8,998 nt of DNA. Source: Caldifarciminota bacterium. Lineage in GTDB: Bacteria > Hydrothermota > Tepidihabitantia > SM23-42. This document shows positions 4,749 through 8,998 of this stretch, in pieces (the stretch's first letter is position 1; each line of letters begins with the position of its first letter). Below the pieces are notes generated by a model. The model saw nothing but the letters and a program-made list of their open reading frames with translations, made no database searches and had not been told where the DNA came from. Location of the stretch: NCBI GenBank assembly GCA_030671005.1, contig DAOVAN010000063.1:1-8998 (forward strand), given 5' to 3'. Made by a program: the position numbers and the translations under genes.

Positions 4749-6878
4749 TTAGTTGAATTTGAAGCCTTTACCCGTTATGAGCCAGAGACACGAATCTACG
4801 ACATCGGGCTCGTACAATCTGCCTTTATTCTTGGATATTTCCTCCAGGGTAGTTTCCAGGCTATGCGCGGGACGGTACGGGCGATGCGAAGACATCGCTT
4901 CGACCACATCGGCTACCGCGAGGATTTGCGCCTCGAGTAGTATATTGCCGGTATCGAGACCGCGCGGGTATCCTGACCCGTCCAGACGCTCGTGATGCTG
5001 AAGCACGACATCGGCAATAGGCCAGGGAAACTCAATCGTCTTTAAAATATCATAACCCACGCTAGGATGTGTCTTCACGAGGGCAAATTCTGAAGTGGTT
5101 AGCTTGCTGGGCCGGCTCAGTATCTCGGCGGGCACGTATATCTTACCAATATCGTGGATCAATGCCGCGACATGAATACCTCGGATCCATTCCTCAGGTA
5201 AATACATCTCCTTGGCAATCTCCTGTGCGAGCGCGGCAACCCGGAGCTGATGCCCGGTAGTATAAGGATCTCGTGCTTCCTGAATCTTTGCCATCGCCTG
5301 CAGGGTATTCTGAATCGTCTTCTCCAGTTTCACCAGGCTCTGTTGCAATTCATCTTCCATCTGCTTACGATCCGTGATGTTACGTACTGACACCAGGTTT
5401 GCATCCTCGCCCTTATATGCGATTCTCGTCACCGCGAATTCACAATACCTTATGTCACCGTGCCTCGTTACGATACGCACATCATATGCCTTGGGCACAT
5501 CCTCACCCATTTTCCGGCGCAGATCAATCTCCTTCACCTTGTCACGGTCATTAGGGTAGATTATCTTCCAGGGGCTCGTGTCATAGAGCTCTTCTTTAGA
5601 GTAATCGGTTATCTTACAGAGCTGATCATTCACGAACATGAACTTGTTATTTGCATAGATGAATATGCCGTCGCTCGAGTGTTCGACCAGGGTACGGTAT
5701 TTTTCTTCACTCTCCTCGAGCGCAACGAGCAGCCGTTCTTTTTCGGTAACATCGCGGCAAACATTGGTGATCGCCACGATCTTGCCTTCCTTGTAGATTG
5801 CGGTTCCGGTTACCTCCATTATCGAGTATCGGCCCTCGGCATGTTTGAATCTTAGTTTACTCACCACAACCCTGCTCTTCGCTCCGGAAATGAGCTGCTC
5901 GTTGTCCTTCTTGATCTTCGCGGCATCATCAGGGTGAACAATATCGAGCTCAAGGAAACTACGGCCGATCAAGTCCTCCCGCCGCTTGCCCGTAAAATCA
6001 CAAGCAATCTTGTTCACGTCGATCAGTTTAAAGCTCAAGTCATAGGTGAATATCGCGTTGCCCGCATACTCATAGAGCAACCGGTATCGCTCCTTGCTTT
6101 CCCGAAGCGCCTCATCCGCGTACCTGCGTTCGGTTATGTCTTCCATGCTGCCCTGGAAATACTTTGTCTTCCCATCTGGGTCGACCACGACACGGGCATT
6201 ATCGTGCACCCAAAAAACCGACCCGTCACGCCGCCTCATGAGTGACTCGAAATTTCGCACGAAGCCATCCTGCTCCATGACGTTCAACCAGCGGATACGA
6301 TCCTCCGGATCAAAATGGAGGTCGGCCATGTTCACCTTCATCAATGATTCACGGTTCGGATATCCGAACATACTGACCAGGACAGGATTTGCTTCCGATA
6401 TCTTCCCGGTCGCGTCAGTGCTGTATAATCCGACTGGCACATCTTCGAAGAGCATACGGTAGCGCGCCTCTGCCTTCTCCTTTGCCCGACGTTGCATCAA
6501 CCGGTCTACGACTGAACGCACCGCGGCCGGCAGTCGTACAAAGTGCTTGGGTGATTTTATGACATAATCATCAAGCCCGGCCCTCATCGCGTCAACCGCA
6601 ATCTCCTCGTTGCCGGTGCCCGTGAACATGATCACCGGACAGTCTGGAGCAACTTCTTTTATCTTGTGTAGCACCTCCAGGCCATCGATCCAGTGCACCT
6701 TGTAATCGGTTATTACCAGGTCGAACTCCGTGTCTTTCAATGCTACGCTGAAATCCTGGGCGCTCCTGATTTGCTTCATCTGCAAATCAGGAAATTCAAG
6801 TAACAGGGCACGCACGGTCAACGCGCGGTCATCAGGGTTGTCATCAATGATAAGAATCGTCTTCAGAATGTTGCGCAT
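4749..6878 (-). CDS. REC-PAS-PAS-PAS-HD-GYP response regulator (cyclic di-GMP phosphodiesterase)
   Basis: 709 residues from ATG 6878 (719 from the alternative ATG 6908; residue numbers here follow the longer form). The receiver domain (about 15-135) has D22-D23, phospho-acceptor D68, T96 and K118. Three PAS domains follow (about 145-262, 270-390, 398-515), each ending in a typical D-I/V-T-E/D-R/K linker. After a short coiled coil comes HD-GYP (about 535-715), with H553, H585-D586-K589, H614, H638-H639, D643, G646-Y647-P648 (HHERLDGSGYP) and D667. All appear intact for c-di-GMP hydrolysis. ATG 6878 has AGGAAG five bases upstream. ATG 6908 overlaps the preceding receiver gene by eight bases but lacks a good ribosome site. 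Last gene of the minus operon, so it is probably the output of that kinase/receiver pair. Confidence 0.92.
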   Translation of the reverse strand: MRNILKTILIIDDNPDDRALTVRALLLEFPDLQMKQIRSAQDFSVALKDTEFDLVITDYKVHWIDGLEVLHKIKEVAPDCPVIMFTGTGNEEIAVDAMRAGLDDYVIKSPKHFVRLPAAVRSVVDRLMQRRAKEKAEARYRMLFEDVPVGLYSTDATGKISEANPVLVSMFGYPNRESLMKVNMADLHFDPEDRIRWLNVMEQDGFVRNFESLMRRRDGSVFWVHDNARVVVDPDGKTKYFQGSMEDITERRYADEALRESKERYRLLYEYAGNAIFTYDLSFKLIDVNKIACDFTGKRREDLIGRSFLELDIVHPDDAAKIKKDNEQLISGAKSRVVVSKLRFKHAEGRYSIMEVTGTAIYKEGKIVAITNVCRDVTEKERLLVALEESEEKYRTLVEHSSDGIFIYANNKFMFVNDQLCKITDYSKEELYDTSPWKIIYPNDRDKVKEIDLRRKMGEDVPKAYDVRIVTRHGDIRYCEFAVTRIAYKGEDANLVSVRNITDRKQMEDELQQSLVKLEKTIQNTLQAMAKIQEARDPYTTGHQLRVAALAQEIAKEMYLPEEWIRGIHVAALIHDIGKIYVPAEILSRPSKLTTSEFALVKTHPSVGYDILKTIEFPWPIADVVLQHHERLDGSGYPRGLDTGNILLEAQILAVADVVEAMSSHRPYRPAHSLETTLEEISKNKGRLYEPDVVDSCLWLITGKGFKFN

Positions 6879-6900
6879 AGCATCTTCCTGTCTACCGTTT

Positions 6901-7344
6901 TTACTCATGGCTCACATCAGCCATCTTGTTCAGAATCAACCAATAAAGGTTAAGCGTCTTAACCATTTCAACCAGCGCATCAAATGTCACCGGCTTAACA
7001 AGGTAGGAGTTTGCACCCAGATCATACGCCCGGTTAATGTCCGAGGATTCACTGGATGCGGTCAGCACGACAACCGGCAGTCTCTTAAGCGTCTGCTGCT
7101 GGCGCAACCACTCGAGCACTTCATGTCCTGATTTGCGCGGCAGCTTCAGATCTAGCAGTACCAGCATCGGCAAGGCACGCTCAACATACGGCTCGCGTCC
7201 GGCAAGGTATGATATCGCTTCCTCACCATCATTCACGACGATTATTGGATTCGCGATCTTTACCTTCTGAAAGGCACGCTTGATGAGCAACACATCGTTA
7301 TGGTCGTCCTCAACCAGTAGTATCGTATAATTATTAGCCGTCAT
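6901..7344 (-). CDS. Rcp1-like single-domain response regulator
   Basis: 147 residues, one receiver domain. The acidic cluster is E12-D13-D14, the phospho-acceptor is D65 in LLDLKLP, then T95 and K117-P118 with Y114 before them. The spacing between D14 and D65 is longer than in CheY. A long hydrophobic final helix (about 121-140, with NLYWLILN) recalls the Rcp1 family, which pairs with phytochrome-like and PAS kinases of the Cph1 type. The start ATG 7344 shares one base with the kinase stop (TGATG) and has GAAAGGG (7356-7350) five bases upstream. A longer frame from TTG 7374 would run deep into the kinase and is unnecessary. It likely takes phosphate from that kinase and acts by protein contact. 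Confidence 0.9.
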   Translation of the reverse strand: MTANNYTILLVEDDHNDVLLIKRAFQKVKIANPIIVVNDGEEAISYLAGREPYVERALPMLVLLDLKLPRKSGHEVLEWLRQQQTLKRLPVVVLTASSESSDINRAYDLGANSYLVKPVTFDALVEMVKTLNLYWLILNKMADVSHE

Positions 7345-8570
7345 CAGAACCCTTTCGTGCGCAACTCGACCCAAAACCTGCTGCCCTTACCAGGCATCGA
7401 TTCCACACCGGCCTGGCCGCCCATGCGCTCCAAACCCTTCTTGACTATCGCCAGGCCGACACCCGTCCCCGGATATGTTTCCACACCCTGCAAGCGTTCA
7501 AAAATGCCAAAGATACGATCGTAATACTCGGGCGCTATCCCAATACCAGTATCCTCCACCCACAGGCGAATCTTGCCGTTCTTTTCTTCTGCCCATATCT
7601 TGATCCGCGGTTTCACTCCCGGTTCGACAAATTTTATCGCGTTGGAAAGTAAATTCGAAAACACCTGGACGAGTGTAGCATGATCACCCATCACTTCAGG
7701 CAAAGGCCGCTCGACCCTTATCTGGGCACCAGTCTGCTGGATATCAGGGCTGAATTGATGCATGACTTCACCCAGGACACCGTCGAGGCTAACCGCGCTC
7801 GGTTTCAATGCCGAGCGACTGAGACGGCTGTAGGCCAACAGGTCCTGAATGAGCGTGTCCATATGCTGGGCCGCGGAAACCACCCGCCGCGCATAATCCT
7901 GGCCCGCCGAGTCGAGCCGCTCTGCATAATCCTCAAGCAATGCGCTGGCAAAACCTTCCATCGCCCTGAGCGGTGCACGCAGATCGTGCGAGACCGAATA
8001 AGCGAACGACTCGAGTTCCTTGTTCGCGGCCTCGAGCTGGTCATTCCGCTGGGCGACAAAATCCTCGAGGTGCTTACGGTACTTCTTGAATTCTTCCTCG
8101 GTTTGCTTGCGCTCACTGATGTTGCGCACAATTCCCTGAATGACTTTCTTACCGCCGAATTCAATCATACTCGATGATACCTCAGCGGGAAAAGATTCGC
8201 CGTTTTTCTTCTTGAAATAAATCTCAAAACTTGCCGAACCATCACTGGTCAGTTTCTGTAATGCAACACGGTATTTATCCTGTTCAGCGCTGTCAACGAG
8301 ATCGGAAATTCTGATGGTCAGGATATCGGCTCGGTCAAAGCCAAAGAGAACCAGCAGCTTCCGGTTAACATCGAGGATCTGGCCGTTCAGGTCATGCACA
8401 AGAATTGCATCGTTTGAGTCGTGAAAGAGATTATGATACCTCTCCTCGCTCTCCTTCACTTTTCTGTATTCCTCTTTCAGACGATTCTGAATGCTGTTCG
8501 CGACAATGTTTTTGCGCAGTTCAATCAGTTCTTTCAAGAGTTGTTCCCTTGATTTATCTTCGTCTCTCAT
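7344..8570 (-). CDS. Soluble PAS histidine kinase (Cph1-type HisKA)
   Basis: 408 residues, no membrane segment, so cytoplasmic. A coiled coil (about 5-45) leads into one PAS domain (about 40-155), followed by a second coiled coil (about 155-190). HisKA holds H195 in SVSHDLRAPLRAMEGF, the form seen in Cph1-like kinases. HATPase_c has the N box (N306, N310), G1 (D340-T-G-I-G344), the F box (F354-GIF) and G2 (G368-T-G-V-G372). All catalytic motifs are present. The receiver gene next downstream overlaps by one base, which together with the family pairing makes it the probable partner. The start at 8570 has no clear Shine-Dalgarno sequence. A stop lies 12 codons upstream in frame and no better start intervenes. 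There is no phytochrome chromophore domain, so light sensing is not indicated. Confidence 0.92.
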   Translation of the reverse strand: MRDEDKSREQLLKELIELRKNIVANSIQNRLKEEYRKVKESEERYHNLFHDSNDAILVHDLNGQILDVNRKLLVLFGFDRADILTIRISDLVDSAEQDKYRVALQKLTSDGSASFEIYFKKKNGESFPAEVSSSMIEFGGKKVIQGIVRNISERKQTEEEFKKYRKHLEDFVAQRNDQLEAANKELESFAYSVSHDLRAPLRAMEGFASALLEDYAERLDSAGQDYARRVVSAAQHMDTLIQDLLAYSRLSRSALKPSAVSLDGVLGEVMHQFSPDIQQTGAQIRVERPLPEVMGDHATLVQVFSNLLSNAIKFVEPGVKPRIKIWAEEKNGKIRLWVEDTGIGIAPEYYDRIFGIFERLQGVETYPGTGVGLAIVKKGLERMGGQAGVESMPGKGSRFWVELRTKGF

Positions 8571-8690
8571 CTTGCATGATCGAGTAAAGACGAAAAACCT
8601 GCACTAGTCCTGTTCGCGATAGAAAAAGAATGGTGTACACAGTTTGCGATATATTTCGACCAAGGCGAAATTATCGTTGCTATCATTATG
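8571..8690 (-). other. Long untranslated leader of the kinase operon (predicted)
   Basis: If transcription begins about seven bases beyond the -10 box at 8697-8702, the kinase mRNA has an untranslated leader of roughly 120 bases. It is A+T-rich, with only a small hairpin (TTCG...CGAA near 8654-8668). No known riboswitch core was recognised. Confidence 0.3.
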
Positions 8691-8696
8691 TTCTTA

Positions 8697-8724
8697 AATA
8701 TACATACAAAAGCTTAGGTGTCAA
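8697..8724 (-). promoter_or_regulatory. Sigma-70-type promoter of the minus-strand operon
   Basis: On the minus strand, TTGACA (8724-8719) is a perfect -35 box. After 16 bases comes TATATT (8702-8697), one mismatch from TATAAT. This is the only convincing promoter upstream of the kinase at 8570 and would drive all three minus-strand genes. It contrasts with the sigma-54 promoter of the other HD-GYP gene. Confidence 0.6.
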
Positions 8725-8998
8725 GAGCGCAGTTCATACAATACTTTAACTTGACCGTATACACGCGTCAGTGATTCTGCCATTGCTGACCATTTCCGGT
8801 AAATGTTCTCGATTCCACTCGAACCGTAATATTAATCGTCCCTTGCGCCACGGGGGTTACTCACCCGTGAGTGCGGGATTCCCCGAAACGGTATCACCTC
8901 CGTCTGAACGGAATATCTCGGCATAGTCGATATTTTCAACAAGTCAATGGGGTCAGGTCTCTACTTTGAACACAAGAATGGCTTCTTCGTACACAAAA
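8725..8998. other. Intergenic end region with several dyads, no gene seen
   Basis: No open frame of note on either strand. Dyads are CACGGG/CCCGTG (8849-8869), overlapping ACTCAC-CC-GTGAGT (8859-8872), TCCGT-CTGA-ACGGA (8899-8912) and AATATC/GATATT (8912-8934). They crowd into about 90 bases and could belong to a repeat element or a control region for a gene beyond the window. Confidence 0.4.
8946..8974 (+). repeat. Motif resembling REP-associated (Y1/RAYT) transposase flanks
   Basis: AATGGGGTCAGGTCT followed by CTACTTTGAACA. The phrase TGGGGTCAGGTCT...TTTGA is one I recall beside IS200-like, REP-associated Y1 transposase genes in many genomes. No transposase is visible before the window ends, so this may be one end of an element continuing past 8998, or a solo remnant. 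Confidence 0.35.

Noticed and set aside
7805..8177. Overlapping open frames on both strands across the kinase gene (119 and 165 codons)
   Set aside because: They lie entirely within a kinase frame with complete HisKA and HATPase motifs and show no domain of their own.
8856..8868. On the minus strand, ACGGGTGAGTAAC matches a conserved stretch of 16S rRNA
   Set aside because: Only 13 bases match. The sequence on both sides does not follow 16S rRNA, so chance is the better explanation.

Overview
The window is a bacterial signal-transduction locus with about 45-50% G+C in its genes. It holds six confident coding genes, all sensory or signalling proteins: two HD-GYP proteins (a family that hydrolyses cyclic di-GMP), two histidine kinases and two stand-alone response-regulator receiver proteins. 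A near-perfect sigma-54 promoter, PAS/GAF-rich architectures and HD-GYP domains fit an uncultivated environmental Gram-negative-type lineage. The sequence alone does not fix the phylum. No rRNA, tRNA, CRISPR array or intact transposase is visible.

Layout. At 1-59 there may be the tail of an upstream plus-strand gene. At 60-389 lies a control region: two palindromes of the form GTGCCA-N3-TGGCAC (centred at 209 and 279) stand upstream of a consensus -24/-12 promoter (352-367). This drives a membrane-anchored GAF-HD-GYP protein (390-1829). A gene-poor stretch (1830-2159) ends in an intrinsic terminator. Next come a six-helix membrane PAS histidine kinase (2160-3737) and a CheY/Spo0F-like receiver (3737-4096), joined by an overlapping stop/start. 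On the minus strand, a convergent operon runs from 8570 down to 4749: a soluble PAS histidine kinase of the Cph1 type, an Rcp1-like receiver overlapping it by one base, and a REC-PAS-PAS-PAS-HD-GYP protein. A sigma-70-type promoter lies at 8697-8724.

The 652-base gap between the convergent operons (4097-4748) is the least ordinary part. It is packed with about ten hairpins. Three share the apical stem CAAATC/GATTTG but have different outer stems that are each still paired. Two of them lie in a direct repeat with an 83-base offset. The gap also holds a copy of the GTCATTGCGAGCGAA type of dispersed intergenic repeat. The last 240 bases (8760-8998) contain more dyads and, at the very end, a motif often seen beside REP-associated (Y1/RAYT) transposase genes.

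How the genes may work together (inference): the minus-strand operon reads as a phosphorelay from a PAS kinase through receivers to c-di-GMP hydrolysis. The plus-strand half has a sigma-54-controlled phosphodiesterase and a separate membrane kinase/receiver pair. No GGDEF cyclase and no sigma-54 activator gene is in the window, so both must be encoded elsewhere.
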